In this document: piece after piece, positions 1 through 8,783 of the stretch
How positions within the stretch are numbered: position 1 is the first letter of the stretch
How the letters are laid out: the number at the start of each line of letters is the position of its first letter
Origin: Trueperaceae bacterium
Lineage (GTDB): Bacteria > Deinococcota > Deinococci > Deinococcales > Trueperaceae
Assembly (NCBI GenBank): GCA_011390455.1
Contig: JAABSI010000003.1
Span: 1-64,000, forward strand
Reading direction: 5' to 3'
DNA length: 64,000 nt
The notes under the pieces: model-generated
Databases searched by the model: none
What the model saw: only the letters and a program-made list of their open reading frames with translations
Told to the model about the DNA's origin: nothing
Program-made: the position numbers and the translations under genes

Positions 1-13
1 GCAGCCGGGTGCC

Positions 14-19
14 TACGAT
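14..19 (+). promoter_or_regulatory. TANNNT -10 box, probable leaderless promoter
   Basis: TACGAT lies 9 bases before the ATG at 29. This is the same arrangement seen before several other genes in the window. No clear -35 element is visible because the window begins here. Confidence 0.4.
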
Positions 20-28
20 GGACTCCGT

Positions 29-220
29 ATGGACATCGACCTCCGTGCGCTCGCTCCGCTGCTCGTGCTGGCCGTGGCGCTCGCGGCCTACGCCCTCGTC
101 GACCTGGTGCGGGCGCCGGCCGTCCGGTACCTGCCCAAGTGGGCTTGGGCGCTCATCTGCGTGCTCTCGATGCCGCTCGGGCCGCTCGCCTACCTGACGC
201 TCGGACGGGCGCCGCGATGA
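29..220 (+). CDS. Small PLDc_N-type membrane protein
   Basis: The 63-residue product has a first hydrophobic segment at about residues 8-26 (ALAPLLVLAV...) and a second at about 39-58 (WAWALICVLSMPLGPLAYL). The pattern of a helix, a short loop with PK-W, and a second helix with a proline before YLTLGR matches the phospholipase D N-terminal (PLDc_N) membrane domain, which is often found alone beside ABC transporter genes. Its stop overlaps the ATG of the following ABC ATPase (ATGA), so the three genes form an operon. A role as accessory subunit of that transporter is inference. Confidence 0.75.
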   Translation: MDIDLRALAPLLVLAVALAAYALVDLVRAPAVRYLPKWAWALICVLSMPLGPLAYLTLGRAPR

Positions 221-1134
221 CGCCGGGCGCGTCGAGCGCCAGCGACGCGCAAGCGGTCGTCACGACCCGCGGCCTCGGCAAGGTCTACGGCGGTGTGGTC
301 GCCCTCGACGACGTCGCCATCGACGTGCCCCGAGGATCGGTGTACGGCCTGGTGGGCCCCAACGGCGCCGGCAAGACGACGCTGCTCTCGATCCTCGTCG
401 GCTTGAGGCAGGCGACGTCGGGCACCGTCGCGCTCGCGGTCGAGCAGGAACGCATCGCGCTCGTGCCCGACACGCCATCGTTCGAGCCCTGGCTGACGGC
501 CCGCGAGGTGGTGGCGCTGGCCCGATCGCTCGTGGGGCTCGCCCCGTCGGCGGAAGCCGTCGAATCCACGCTCCGCCGCACCGGGCTGGCCGACGCCGCA
601 GACCGCGCCAGCGGCGGCTTCTCGCGCGGCATGCTGCAGCGGCTCGGGCTCGCGGCCGCGATGGCGGGCGAGCCGAAGCTGCTCGTGCTCGACGAGCCTG
701 CCGCCGCGCTGGACCCGGCTGGCCGGCGGGACGTGCTCGATCTCGTCTCCGACTTGCGGGGCGGCACCACCATCCTCTTCTCGAGCCACATCCTGGTCGA
801 CGTTCAGCAGGTCTGCGACACGATCGGCATCCTCCGGGAAGGACGCCTCCTGTTCCAGGGCTCGACGCGCGACCTCCTCGCCGGCAGGGCGGCGCCCGCC
901 TTCACGGTGCGCCTGCGCGCTCCGTTCGACGGTGTGGTCGCCGCGCTCGAGGCGGCCCCTTGGGTGCACCACGTGGAGCAACCCGGGCTCGACCGGCTGC
1001 GCGTCACGGTCGCGTCGACCGAGGCCGCGGAGGCCGAGCTCGTGCGCACCCTCGCCGACGCGGGGGCGCGGGTCGTCGGCATCGCCCCCGCCGAGGTCGA
1101 TCTCGAACACGTCTTCTTGGAGTTGACCGGATGA
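217..1134 (+). CDS. ABC transporter ATP-binding protein
   Basis: This 305-residue single-domain ABC ATPase has Walker A GPNGAGKTT, a signature reading SGGFSRGMLQR instead of LSGGQ, and Walker B LLVLDEPAAALDP followed by the H-loop SSH. The C-terminal 80 residues form the extension common in DrrA/CcmA-type export ATPases. I chose the ATG at 217, which overlaps the upstream stop as ATGA, over in-frame starts further upstream that lie inside the preceding gene. The next gene, a permease, starts by the same ATGA overlap, so the two should make one exporter. The substrate cannot be told from sequence. Confidence 0.9.
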   Translation: MTPGASSASDAQAVVTTRGLGKVYGGVVALDDVAIDVPRGSVYGLVGPNGAGKTTLLSILVGLRQATSGTVALAVEQERIALVPDTPSFEPWLTAREVVALARSLVGLAPSAEAVESTLRRTGLADAADRASGGFSRGMLQRLGLAAAMAGEPKLLVLDEPAAALDPAGRRDVLDLVSDLRGGTTILFSSHILVDVQQVCDTIGILREGRLLFQGSTRDLLAGRAAPAFTVRLRAPFDGVVAALEAAPWVHHVEQPGLDRLRVTVASTEAAEAELVRTLADAGARVVGIAPAEVDLEHVFLELTG

Positions 1135-1877
1135 ACCTATGGCGTCTCGAGTGGCTTCGGCTGCTGCGCACCCGCTCGTGGATCGCGCTCGTGGCCGTGT
1201 TCCTCTTCTTCGGGCTCCTCGGACCGATCAGCGCCCGCTACATGGAGGAGATCTTGCAGCGCTTCGCCGGCGAGATCACCGTGACCCTGCCCCCGCCGAC
1301 GCCGGCCACGGGGCTCGAGCAGTACCTGGGCAACGTCATGCAGATCGGCCTGCTGGTCGTGCTCGCGGTCGCGGCCGGAGCCCTAGCCTTCGACCAGCCG
1401 GTCGAGCGCGCCGCCTTCTACCGCTCGCGGGTGCGTCGTATCTGGAGGCTGCTCGCGCCACGCTACGCGGTGGTCACGCTGGCGACCATCGCGGCCTTCG
1501 TGCTGGGCACGCTCGGGGCCTGGTACGAGGCGATCGTGCTTCTGGGCGACCTCCCGGCCGGCGCGATGCTCCTCGGCATGCTGCTCACCTCGCTCTACCT
1601 CGCGTTCGCCGTGGCCGTGACCGCCGCCGCGGCCGGGTTCGTGCGGACGCCGCTCGCGATCGTGCCGTTCGCCGCCGGGGTCCTCGTCGTGGTCCCGCTC
1701 CTCGGCCTGTTCGGCCCGCTCCGCGATTGGCTGCCGAGCGTCTTGCTCGGTTCGCTGGTGGGGCTCGTCGTCGGCCAGCCGCCGGTCGAGTACGTCCGGC
1801 CCGCGATCGTGACGCTCGCGGCCACGGCGGTCCTGCTGTGGCTCGCCGCGGCCCGGCTCGAGCGCAGGGAGCTGTGA
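1131..1877 (+). CDS. ABC transporter permease, ABC-2-like
   Basis: The 248-residue membrane protein opens with MNLWRLEWLRLLRTRSW followed by a hydrophobic segment, as ABC-2 type permeases do. About six transmembrane segments follow, at roughly residues 18-35, 68-90, 115-140, 150-175, 185-205 and 220-240. A loop of about 35 residues rich in charged residues and prolines separates the first two. It overlaps the ATPase gene by 4 bases and is its likely membrane partner. The downstream gene is convergent, with 32 bases between. Confidence 0.8.
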   Translation: MNLWRLEWLRLLRTRSWIALVAVFLFFGLLGPISARYMEEILQRFAGEITVTLPPPTPATGLEQYLGNVMQIGLLVVLAVAAGALAFDQPVERAAFYRSRVRRIWRLLAPRYAVVTLATIAAFVLGTLGAWYEAIVLLGDLPAGAMLLGMLLTSLYLAFAVAVTAAAAGFVRTPLAIVPFAAGVLVVVPLLGLFGPLRDWLPSVLLGSLVGLVVGQPPVEYVRPAIVTLAATAVLLWLAAARLERREL

Positions 1878-1909
1878 GCCTCGCCGGCGCCTGAGCGCGT
1901 GCACGCGCG

Positions 1910-3295
1910 TCAAGCGCGCGCGAGCACCGCCACGGGCACCGGGCGATCGAAGGACGCGTGCGGGTCGCCGCGCGTGTCGCTGGAACCGAGGACCGCGTCG
2001 TTCCCGTGGAAGACCTGCGCCGAGCCGCCACCGTCGAGGTTCAGGGCGTCCACGGCCCCATGGTCCCGGAGGACTTCGGCGAGCTCGAGCAAGGTGCACC
2101 CGTTCGCGGCGTTCCCCTCACGGCGGCTCAGCGACGAGCGTCCCTCGACCGCGATCACCACGAGCGACCCGTCGCCCCGGACGCCGATCCCGACGCGGGC
2201 CGCGCGGGTCCGGTCGGCATCGGCAGGGAAGACCAGCGGCGCGGTCGGGTCGTGCGATCCGAGCGTCTCGAAGCGCTCCCGCCGAAAGCTCTCGGCATCG
2301 ACCACGACATCGCCGTTGCGCAGCAGCAGTGGGCCACCTTGCAGCGCGGCGTGGAGGTCCGGAAGATGCCGCAACCGGTACCGAACCCGCGCACCGGCTT
2401 CGAGCGCCGTCCGCACGCCGCCCGGGAGCTCGGCGTCGAAGGCGATGGCGAGCGCGCCGTGCGGTAGGCGGACGCCGCCACCGTCGCGCAGGACGCTGAC
2501 GTGCGCACCTTGGAGGCATGCCTCGACGGTGCAGCTCCACTCCGTGTCCCGAAGCCCGTCGCCCCGGTAGCGCATGCGGGCGGCGCGCGGATCGCCGGCG
2601 TCCACCGTGAGGCCGCCCGGCAGGTCGATGAGGAGGTCGGCGAGCCCGAGGCGTTCGACGCGCCAGCGCCCGCCGGCGTGCACGAGCGCCGCGCGCGGCA
2701 GGACGGGCGGGTTCACGATGCGGCCCGCGTAGGCGAGCAGCCCCACGGGCTCGCCGAACGCCGCGGTGGGCGCGTCCAGCTCCCGAGGGTCGAACAGGAA
2801 GAAGTGGCTGTTGACCGCCAGCGCGCGCGAGCCGGCCGCGCCGAGGTGGCGCAGCGGCGCCAGACCCGCGATGGGCACGACCCGTGCGGCGGGGCGTGCG
2901 TCGACGCGCCACTCGGACGTGGCGATCGCAGCGCGCGAGCGCAACGCGCCCAGGTACCGCCCGATCGGCGTGGGCGCTTGGTCGGCCGTGAGGGCCGCGG
3001 TCCCCGTGCGGGCGGCCCAGGCGCCGAGCGCCGCACGGAGGGTGAGGTAGTGCTCGGGCCCATCGCGGCGCAGCTCGCTCGGTGCGTGCCGAGCGCTGAT
3101 CGTCGCGGCCGGGAGCGCGAGCGCCGCGCTGCTCTCGCCGGTGATCCCGGCCAGGAGGTGCGCCGCTTCGCGGGCGCGGTCCCGGCTCGGCATCGTGACG
3201 CGGCGCAGGTCGAGCACGTCGGTATGGAGCGCCACGACCCGGCCAGGGGCCCCTTCGCCGAACGCGCGTCGCTCGACCGCGACGCTGGTGCTCAC
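1910..3295 (-). CDS. Phosphodiester glycosidase (NAGPA-domain) protein
   Basis: The 461-residue product carries a C-terminal NAGPA (phosphodiester glycosidase) domain. Visible family features are GGPLLLRNGD in the middle of the domain and LNLDGGGSAQ near the end, where family members bind the sugar phosphodiester. No signal peptide is seen, so it may be cytoplasmic. The GTG start at 3295 overlaps the stop of the preceding permease (GTGA), so I prefer it to in-frame positions inside that gene. As the last gene of a sugar-uptake operon, it may release a sugar from an imported phosphodiester. The first 200 residues (with VNSHFFLFDP) look like part of the same fold. Function is family-level only. 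Confidence 0.75.
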   Translation of the reverse strand: MSTSVAVERRAFGEGAPGRVVALHTDVLDLRRVTMPSRDRAREAAHLLAGITGESSAALALPAATISARHAPSELRRDGPEHYLTLRAALGAWAARTGTAALTADQAPTPIGRYLGALRSRAAIATSEWRVDARPAARVVPIAGLAPLRHLGAAGSRALAVNSHFFLFDPRELDAPTAAFGEPVGLLAYAGRIVNPPVLPRAALVHAGGRWRVERLGLADLLIDLPGGLTVDAGDPRAARMRYRGDGLRDTEWSCTVEACLQGAHVSVLRDGGGVRLPHGALAIAFDAELPGGVRTALEAGARVRYRLRHLPDLHAALQGGPLLLRNGDVVVDAESFRRERFETLGSHDPTAPLVFPADADRTRAARVGIGVRGDGSLVVIAVEGRSSLSRREGNAANGCTLLELAEVLRDHGAVDALNLDGGGSAQVFHGNDAVLGSSDTRGDPHASFDRPVPVAVLARA

Positions 3296-4191
3296 TTGAT
3301 GCCGGACGACATGAAGCCCCGGATGATGTACTTCTGGGCCGCGAGGTACACCAGGATCATCGGCAGGATCGAGATGATCGATCCCGCCATGATCAGGGTC
3401 CAGCTCGAGTCGTACTGGCCCTGCAGCGTGGTCAGCCCGAGCGGGAGCGTGCGCAGGTTCCGCTCCGAGATGTAGAGCACCGGCCGCAGAAGTTCGTTCC
3501 AGTTGGTGATGAAGGCGATCACGAACAGGCTGGCCAAGGCCGGGGTCGAGAGCGGCAGGAAGATGTGGCGGTAGATCGCGAAGGCCGAGGCGCCGTCGAT
3601 CGTCGCCGCCTCCTCGAGGCTCGCCGGGACGGTTCGGAAGAACTCCGTGAGCAAGAACGTCCCGAACGCGCCGACCATGAGCGACGGGACGATCAGGGGC
3701 AGATAGGTATCGAGCCAGCCCAAGCGCACCATGAGCAGGAACTCGGGGATGATCGTGACCTCGATCGGGATCAGCAGGGTGAAGATCAGCAACCCGAACA
3801 AGACGTTCTTGAGCGGGAAGCGCATCCGCGCGAAGGCGAAGCCGGCCAGCGAGCAGGTCACGAGCTGGCCCGTCGCCGCGATCGAGGCGACGAAGAGCGA
3901 GTTCGCGGCGTAGCGCAGGAAGTCGAACTCGAACAGGACCTCGGCGTAGTTCGCGAACGGGGTGTCGGTGAACAGCAGCGTCGGCGTGAACGTCGGTGGG
4001 ATGCGGAACACGTCGCTCGGCAGCTTGAACGACGTGATGACCATCCACAGGAACGGGAACAGCGTCAGGAAGGCGAAGACCACGAGGAGCGCGTAGACGA
4101 GACCGGAGCGCACCGTGGCCGCGACGCGCTTCCGGCGGCGTGCCTGCTCCGCCGCGCCCTCCGGATCGGGTGCCATCGGGCGCTCAGCCAT
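3292..4191 (-). CDS. Carbohydrate ABC transporter permease (MalG-like)
   Basis: The 299-residue protein has six predicted membrane segments, the first at about residues 30-50 (LVYALLVVFAFLTLFPFLWMV). The EAA loop that docks to the ATPase reads EEAATIDGASAFAIYRHIFLPL. This is the pattern of the second permease of family-1 sugar importers. It overlaps the MalF-like gene by 8 bases and the downstream glycosidase by 4. No ATPase gene accompanies the operon, so a shared MsiK-type ATPase encoded elsewhere is likely, as in other sugar importers of this class. Confidence 0.92.
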   Translation of the reverse strand: MAERPMAPDPEGAAEQARRRKRVAATVRSGLVYALLVVFAFLTLFPFLWMVITSFKLPSDVFRIPPTFTPTLLFTDTPFANYAEVLFEFDFLRYAANSLFVASIAATGQLVTCSLAGFAFARMRFPLKNVLFGLLIFTLLIPIEVTIIPEFLLMVRLGWLDTYLPLIVPSLMVGAFGTFLLTEFFRTVPASLEEAATIDGASAFAIYRHIFLPLSTPALASLFVIAFITNWNELLRPVLYISERNLRTLPLGLTTLQGQYDSSWTLIMAGSIISILPMILVYLAAQKYIIRGFMSSGIK

Positions 4192-5056
4192 AGTGCACCC
4201 AGCGACGGCGCGCGATGAAGTTCACGAGCGTGAGCGTGCCGACGAACAGCAGCAGCATGTAGGCGAGCGCCGAGGCGAAGCCCATCTGGAAGTGCACGAA
4301 CGCGTTCTGATAGATGTAGAAGGCCAACGTCGTGGAGGCCCGTTGTGGCCCGCCACCGGTGAGCGCGTAGGTCACCTCGAACGTCTGGGACGAAGCGATC
4401 AGCGAGATGACGAGCACGAAGAAGGTGATCGGCGAGAGCAGCGGCAGCGTGATGTGCCGGAAGACCTGGAACTTGGTGGCCCCGTCGATCGTCGCGGCCT
4501 CCTTGAGGCTCTCGTCGATGTTCTGCAAGCCCGCGAGGAACAGCAGCATCTGGAACCCGGCGCTCTGCCAGGCGAGGACGAACGCGACCGCGAACAGCGC
4601 GAGGCTCGGGTCGCCGAGCCACGACGGCGGCGAACGGACCCCGAACCCGTCGATGAGGGCGTTGTTCAAGAGCCCGAAGCGGGTCGACAGGATCCACTTC
4701 CACGCCAGGGCCACGGCCACGATGGAGGTGATGTAGGGCATGAAGAAGACGCCGCGGAAGAAGGTCGAGCCGCGCAGCTTCTGGTTCACGAGCAGCGCCA
4801 GCGAGAGCCCCAACCCCATCACCAACGGGACGAACACGAGCGCGAACACCACGGTGTTGCGCGCGACCTCCCAGAAGATCGGCGACGCGAGCAGCGTGCG
4901 GTAGTTCTCCAAGCCGATCCAGCGCGGTGGCGAGAAGACGTTCCAGCTGGTGAAGCTGATGCCGAACGAGGCGCCGATCGGGAGGAGGCGGAAGACGAGC
5001 AGGCCGACGATCATCGGCAGGATGAAAAGATAGGGCGTGACCTTCGAGTGTCGCAA
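4184..5056 (-). CDS. Sugar ABC transporter permease (MalF-like), TTG start
   Basis: The 290-residue integral membrane protein begins RHSKVTPYLFILPMIVGLLVF, the usual opening of MalF-type permeases, and carries the EAA motif KEAATIDGATKFQVFRHITLPL. The start is a TTG: two codons before it the frame is closed by TGA, and the next ATG would cut the first membrane helix. A weak GGAG lies 13 bases upstream, so translation may be poor or depend on upstream translation. It is second in the operon, 80 bases after the binding-protein gene, and overlaps the MalG-like gene. Confidence 0.9.
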   Translation of the reverse strand: MRHSKVTPYLFILPMIVGLLVFRLLPIGASFGISFTSWNVFSPPRWIGLENYRTLLASPIFWEVARNTVVFALVFVPLVMGLGLSLALLVNQKLRGSTFFRGVFFMPYITSIVAVALAWKWILSTRFGLLNNALIDGFGVRSPPSWLGDPSLALFAVAFVLAWQSAGFQMLLFLAGLQNIDESLKEAATIDGATKFQVFRHITLPLLSPITFFVLVISLIASSQTFEVTYALTGGGPQRASTTLAFYIYQNAFVHFQMGFASALAYMLLLFVGTLTLVNFIARRRWVHYG

Positions 5057-5136
5057 CGGTGCTCAGCGTCTCCGGGTATGTGCCGTGCGGCCCCAGCACG
5101 AGGCTGCGGCCGCACGGTGTCGTCGAGGTCGGAAGC

Positions 5137-6432
5137 TTACGGCTGCGGGTAGGTGCGGCTCAACACCTGGTTCGCGTACTCCGTGAAGCTCGTGATGGCG
5201 GCATCCAAGTCCTTGCGGCCGTTGAACACTTGGTCCAGCTCGCCGTTCATCCCGCCCCCCTCGGCGGCGGCGTAGCCGCGCCATTCGCTCCAGTTGGGCG
5301 TGAAGCTGGTGCGGCTCGGCATCTGGCCGAGTTCGAGGATCACGGCCTTGTTGGCCGGCTGCTGGTCCGTCTCGCGCCAAGCATCGGACTCCGCGGTGGG
5401 GCGGTAGAAGGGCACGGTGCCACCCAGGAAGCTGCTCGCATCGCGGCTCGGACCCGTCATGAACTCGACGAACGCCCAGGCGAGGTCCGGATGCTCGGAG
5501 TTCGCGCCGACCGCGAGCATGTCGGGCCAGGTGTAGGCGATGCGTTCGGTCGAGTTGGGGCCGGTCGGGATGAGGGCGATGTCCCACTGGAACTCGTCGC
5601 CGATGATCGTGCGGTTGTTGCTGATGTTCCAGCTGCCGTCGACCCACATCGCGGCGATGCCGAGCGGGAACACGTCCTGCTGGCGCACGCCATCCATCTC
5701 TTGCGGGGTCGGCGCCACGCCGTGGACGTTGACCAAGTCGGTGAGGAACTGCAGCGTCTCGACCGCGGCGGCGTCGGGCTCGACCCGGGTGCGCGCCTCG
5801 TTGAGCAGGCGACCGCCGTTGAGGTAGACCCAGGGCTCGATCTGGGCGTAGCGACCGTACAACCAGAAACCGTACTGGTCGATGCGGCCGTCGTCGTCGC
5901 GGTCGACCGTGAGTTCCTGGGCGGCGGCGAGGAACTCGTCCCACGTCCAGTCCGCGTTCGGGTACGCGAGGCCGGCCTCGTCGAACGCCGTCGCGTTGTA
6001 GTACAGCACCGGGCCGACCCAGTTCATGGGAACCGCGTGCAGGTCGCCGCTGTCCGGGTTGGGGAAGCGTGCGACGGACAGCACGCCCGTGTAGTAGTCC
6101 TCGAGGTCGAGCGCGTCGACGTAGGGCTGAAGGTTCGCGAGCAGCCCGTTCTGGTGCCACTCGGCGACGAAGCCCGTCGACATGTAGAAGACGTCGGGGA
6201 GGTCGTTCGCGGCCGCCATCGCGCCCATGCGCGGCCAGTACTGGTCGGGCGACATCGCCTCGAACTCGACCGTGACGCCGGGGTTCATGGCTTCGAACTC
6301 GGCGATCAAAGCCGCCGTCTCTTCGGCGATGTTCACCTCCCACGAAAAGTAGCGCAGCGTTTGGCCGAAGGCCAGTCCGGACAGCATGAGGGCGCCGACG
6401 AGCAGCGCGGCGAGCGCACGAGCCTTGTTCAT
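5137..6432 (-). CDS. Extracellular sugar-binding protein (family 1)
   Basis: The 431-residue protein has a Sec signal peptide ([22 protein letters not shown], cleaved near residue 23) and no lipobox cysteine. The mature part begins [10 protein letters not shown] and carries segments typical of family-1 solute-binding proteins, such as [26 protein letters not shown] and a C-terminal YANQVL tail. A good ribosome binding site (GGAGGC) precedes the ATG. As first gene of the operon it should deliver a sugar or oligosaccharide to the two permeases. The ligand is unknown; the glycosidase at the end of the operon hints at a modified or phosphodiester-linked sugar. Confidence 0.92.
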   Translation of the reverse strand: MNKARALAALLVGALMLSGLAFGQTLRYFSWEVNIAEETAALIAEFEAMNPGVTVEFEAMSPDQYWPRMGAMAAANDLPDVFYMSTGFVAEWHQNGLLANLQPYVDALDLEDYYTGVLSVARFPNPDSGDLHAVPMNWVGPVLYYNATAFDEAGLAYPNADWTWDEFLAAAQELTVDRDDDGRIDQYGFWLYGRYAQIEPWVYLNGGRLLNEARTRVEPDAAAVETLQFLTDLVNVHGVAPTPQEMDGVRQQDVFPLGIAAMWVDGSWNISNNRTIIGDEFQWDIALIPTGPNSTERIAYTWPDMLAVGANSEHPDLAWAFVEFMTGPSRDASSFLGGTVPFYRPTAESDAWRETDQQPANKAVILELGQMPSRTSFTPNWSEWRGYAAAEGGGMNGELDQVFNGRKDLDAAITSFTEYANQVLSRTYPQP

Positions 6433-6452
6433 GGTGCCTCCGTTTCCCGCCG

Positions 6453-6458
6453 AGTATA
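6453..6458 (-). promoter_or_regulatory. -10 box of the sugar-uptake operon
   Basis: Read on the minus strand the box is TATACT, 20 bases before the binding-protein ATG and ahead of its GGAGGC ribosome binding site. No convincing -35 element is visible at normal spacing, so activator dependence is possible. Confidence 0.45.
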
Positions 6459-6520
6459 CGGGGCCGCCCTCCGGCCATGGTCAGAGGTCGGTCAGGCCGC
6501 GCGCCCGCGCCCAGCGGCGA

Positions 6521-7195
6521 TCAGCGACCCGTGAACAGCGCTTCGTCCTGAACCTCGAGGTCGACCGAATCGAAGGTCGCGACGAACGAACCGGGCCCAC
6601 CGTCGTACGCGAGGGGGAGTCCGAGTTCGTCGTCGATCCAGAGCGTCTGGATGGGGTCGCTGAACACCGCCGGCTCGCCTTCGCGGCCCCGGGTGACCTC
6701 GAACGTCCAGACCGTGGTGGCGCGTCCGTTCAGCACCTCGGTCCCGACGATCGAGCAGTCCCATACCTCGAAGTCGCCCGTCAGGACGCCGTCTTCGGGT
6801 TGCGTGTACACGCAGGGGTGGATCGGCGACTCCGGGCTCAGGAAGAAGATCATCAGCGTGGCGATGCCGGCGTAGAGCCCGTCGTCGGCGAGGATGTCGG
6901 CGAGGGCGAACTCGAGGGAGGGCTCGGTCGAGGCGCCGTCGAAGGTGCGCAAGACGTAGGCTTCCTCTTCCTGTACGAACAGCGCGACGAACCCTTCGCC
7001 GGCCTCCGGCGTGAGTTCGATGCGGACCGCGCCATCCCGCACGTACACGGCCTGCGTGCCCGAGGCCGCGGCCCCGCCGGCGTTCGACACGATGGCGAAC
7101 GAGCCTGGGACGACGATCGGTGCCTGAGCGGACGCGCTGGCCGCGATCGCGAGCGCGGCCGTGAGGAGGGCTAGAAGGGCGAAGCGATGCGGCAT
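6521..7195 (-). CDS. Secreted protein of unknown function
   Basis: The 224-residue product has a clear signal peptide (PHRFALLALLTAALAIAASASAQ). The mature protein is acidic and predicted beta-rich, with repeated short strands such as GAVRIELTPEAGEGFVALFV and TTVWTFEVTRG, and two cysteines (HPCVYTQ and DCSIVG) that could form a disulfide. The arrangement resembles DUF4412/LolA-like periplasmic proteins, but I do not see a diagnostic motif. A GGGAGGC ribosome binding site precedes the ATG. It lies alone between the sugar operon and a divergent DinB-like gene. Confidence 0.6.
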   Translation of the reverse strand: MPHRFALLALLTAALAIAASASAQAPIVVPGSFAIVSNAGGAAASGTQAVYVRDGAVRIELTPEAGEGFVALFVQEEEAYVLRTFDGASTEPSLEFALADILADDGLYAGIATLMIFFLSPESPIHPCVYTQPEDGVLTGDFEVWDCSIVGTEVLNGRATTVWTFEVTRGREGEPAVFSDPIQTLWIDDELGLPLAYDGGPGSFVATFDSVDLEVQDEALFTGR

Positions 7196-7328
7196 GGCGT
7201 GCCTCCCGAGCGAACCGTCACGCGCGCTCGCAGGGTCAGCACGATCGACACGACGCGTCCACGTGGTCGGAAGCTACCACGGGGTCGCGAGGGCGCCCCG
7301 AGGCGTGGGCGCGTGCGACGATGGACCC

Positions 7329-7802
7329 ATGCGCCTCCTCCAACGATTGATCGGGGTCGTCCGCCGCCCCATGGCCGAGCGCGCCGCGCAGGGCAAGGGG
7401 CTCGAGCGGCTCGGCGCCGATCTCGAAGCCTCGGCCGCCACCATGGATGCCCGCCTGGCGAGCGTCTCGGACACGCCCGGCAACCGCGACGCGATCGCGC
7501 ACTGGGTGGGGATCGAGCGCTGGGGTCAGCGTCGACTCCGCGTCGCGCTCGGCGAGCCGTTCGTCGAGGACGGCCACCACCCCTACCGCCCCGACGAGTC
7601 GACCGGGGTCGCGGCGCTGCGTCGCGCCTTCGCGGAGACGCGGGCCGAGACGGTCGCGCTGGTCGGTCGCCTGCGCGAGGCCGGGGTCGATCCGACCACC
7701 GTCGTGCGGCACAACGACCTCGGGGACCTGACGGTGGCCGGCTGGTTGGCCTACCTGGTGCAGCACCCCGAACAGGAGTCGCGGGCGCGGCTGCGCGGCT
7801 GA
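7329..7802 (+). CDS. DinB-superfamily protein
   Basis: The 157-residue all-helical protein has the DinB four-helix layout: a histidine in the second helix (AHWVGIERWGQRRL) and a last helix with HNDLGDLTVAGWLAYLVQHPEQE. These histidines are at the places where family members hold a metal ion. DinB-like proteins often act as thiol-dependent S-transferases, or their role is unknown. I chose the ATG at 7329, just before MRLLQRL, over earlier in-frame codons lying in the promoter region. The cupin gene follows 55 bases later on the same strand with its own promoter box. Confidence 0.65.
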   Translation: MRLLQRLIGVVRRPMAERAAQGKGLERLGADLEASAATMDARLASVSDTPGNRDAIAHWVGIERWGQRRLRVALGEPFVEDGHHPYRPDESTGVAALRRAFAETRAETVALVGRLREAGVDPTTVVRHNDLGDLTVAGWLAYLVQHPEQESRARLRG

Positions 7803-7846
7803 TCGTCGGCCTGTCCGCACAGGTGGCGCCCCGCTGCGACGGTCGC

Positions 7847-7852
7847 TAGGAT
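7847..7852 (+). promoter_or_regulatory. TANNNT -10 box, leaderless promoter for the cupin gene
   Basis: TAGGAT ends 5 bases before the ATG at 7858, leaving no room for a ribosome binding site. Confidence 0.5.
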
Positions 7853-7857
7853 GGCGT

Positions 7858-8169
7858 ATGGAGCGACATCGGAGGACGAACCCCGAGGCGGCCGGCTTTC
7901 AGGTCGTCGGCGGCACCGAACGCTCGCAGGGCGCCTTCATGACGTTGGCCCCCGGTGAAGCGACGGGTGGAGCCGACAACCGCCACCCCACGAGCGATCA
8001 GTGGCTGTTCGTGGCGTCCGGATCCGGCAGCGCGATCGTCGAAGGCGAGCGGGTGGCCCTCGAAGCCGGCGACCTCTTACTCGTCGCTGCGGGCGAAGGC
8101 CACGAGATCCGCGCGGCGGACGATGTGCCGCTGGTGACCGTCAGCATCTACGCGCCGCCGGCGTACTAG
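7858..8169 (+). CDS. Small cupin-domain protein
   Basis: The 103-residue protein is a single cupin barrel. Its first motif reads G-A-DNRHPTSDQWLFVASGSG and its second GDLLLVAAGEGHEI, giving histidine ligands at about residues 42 and 82. The classical HxH pair of motif 1 is reduced to a single histidine (NRH), so metal binding may be weaker than usual. No partner gene indicates a substrate. The gene converges on the SRPBCC gene, with a hairpin between. Confidence 0.75.
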   Translation: MERHRRTNPEAAGFQVVGGTERSQGAFMTLAPGEATGGADNRHPTSDQWLFVASGSGSAIVEGERVALEAGDLLLVAAGEGHEIRAADDVPLVTVSIYAPPAY

Positions 8170-8189
8170 CGGCCCACGTCCTGCCACGC

Positions 8190-8209
8190 CCTGCCGGAGC
8201 CCCGGCGGG
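8190..8209. terminator. Hairpin between convergent genes
   Basis: An 8-base-pair stem (CCTGCCGG / CCGGCGGG, one G-U pair) with an AGCC loop lies between the cupin and SRPBCC genes. It has no strong U-run, so termination is a reasonable guess from position only. Confidence 0.4.
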
Positions 8210-8210
8210 T

Positions 8211-8666
8211 TCACTCGTGCTCGACCTCGCCCCGCCAGGCGCCCGTCGCCTCGCCACGCGATTCGATGAATTCCTTGAAGCGCTCCAGGTCGCCCTGGAT
8301 CCGGCGCCCGACGACGCCGAGCAGGGCACCGGCGTGTTCCAAAGCCGTGTCCGGTTCGTACTCGAGCTGGAGCATCACGCGCGTCGTGCGGTCGTCGATG
8401 TGGTGGAAGGTGACCACGCCCGCGTTCTTGGCGCCCGTGCGGCTCGTCCAGGCGATGCGTTGGTCGGGGATCTGCTCGGTGATCTCGCCCTCCCACTCGG
8501 TGGTGCGGCCGCCGATCTCGGCGCGCCACTCGAGCTTCGTGTCGGTGACCTGGCGAACCTCTTCGACGCCCTCCATGAATTGCGGGAACGTCTCGAACTG
8601 GGTCCACTGATCGTAGGCGGTACGGACGGGTACGTTCACGTCGATCGAACCTTCGAATGTCGCCAT
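8211..8666 (-). CDS. SRPBCC family protein (cyclase/dehydrase-like)
   Basis: The 151-residue product has the START-like helix-grip pattern of the polyketide cyclase/dehydrase group: an opening strand FEGSIDVNVPVRTAYDQWTQFETFPQFM, the VRQVTDTKLEWRAEIGG strands, and a long C-terminal helix (LLGVVGRRIQGDLERFKEFIE). Such proteins bind hydrophobic ligands, but the ligand here is unknown. The ATG at 8666 follows a strong ribosome binding site (GGAGGTCC), so earlier in-frame codons were rejected. Confidence 0.85.
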   Translation of the reverse strand: MATFEGSIDVNVPVRTAYDQWTQFETFPQFMEGVEEVRQVTDTKLEWRAEIGGRTTEWEGEITEQIPDQRIAWTSRTGAKNAGVVTFHHIDDRTTRVMLQLEYEPDTALEHAGALLGVVGRRIQGDLERFKEFIESRGEATGAWRGEVEHE

Positions 8667-8783
8667 GTCGGGACCTCCTAGGGTCACGCTAAGCGGTCGC
8701 GACCCACGGCGGTGTACGAGCGGCACGCGTGCGCGGCGAAGACGTCGTGAGCGCCCGCCGTCCCCCTCGTGCCCGTACGAGCG

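Noticed and set aside
1896..1909. GCGCGTGCACGCGC palindrome between convergent genes as a terminator
   Set aside because: It has no unpaired loop and no T-run; too little to call.
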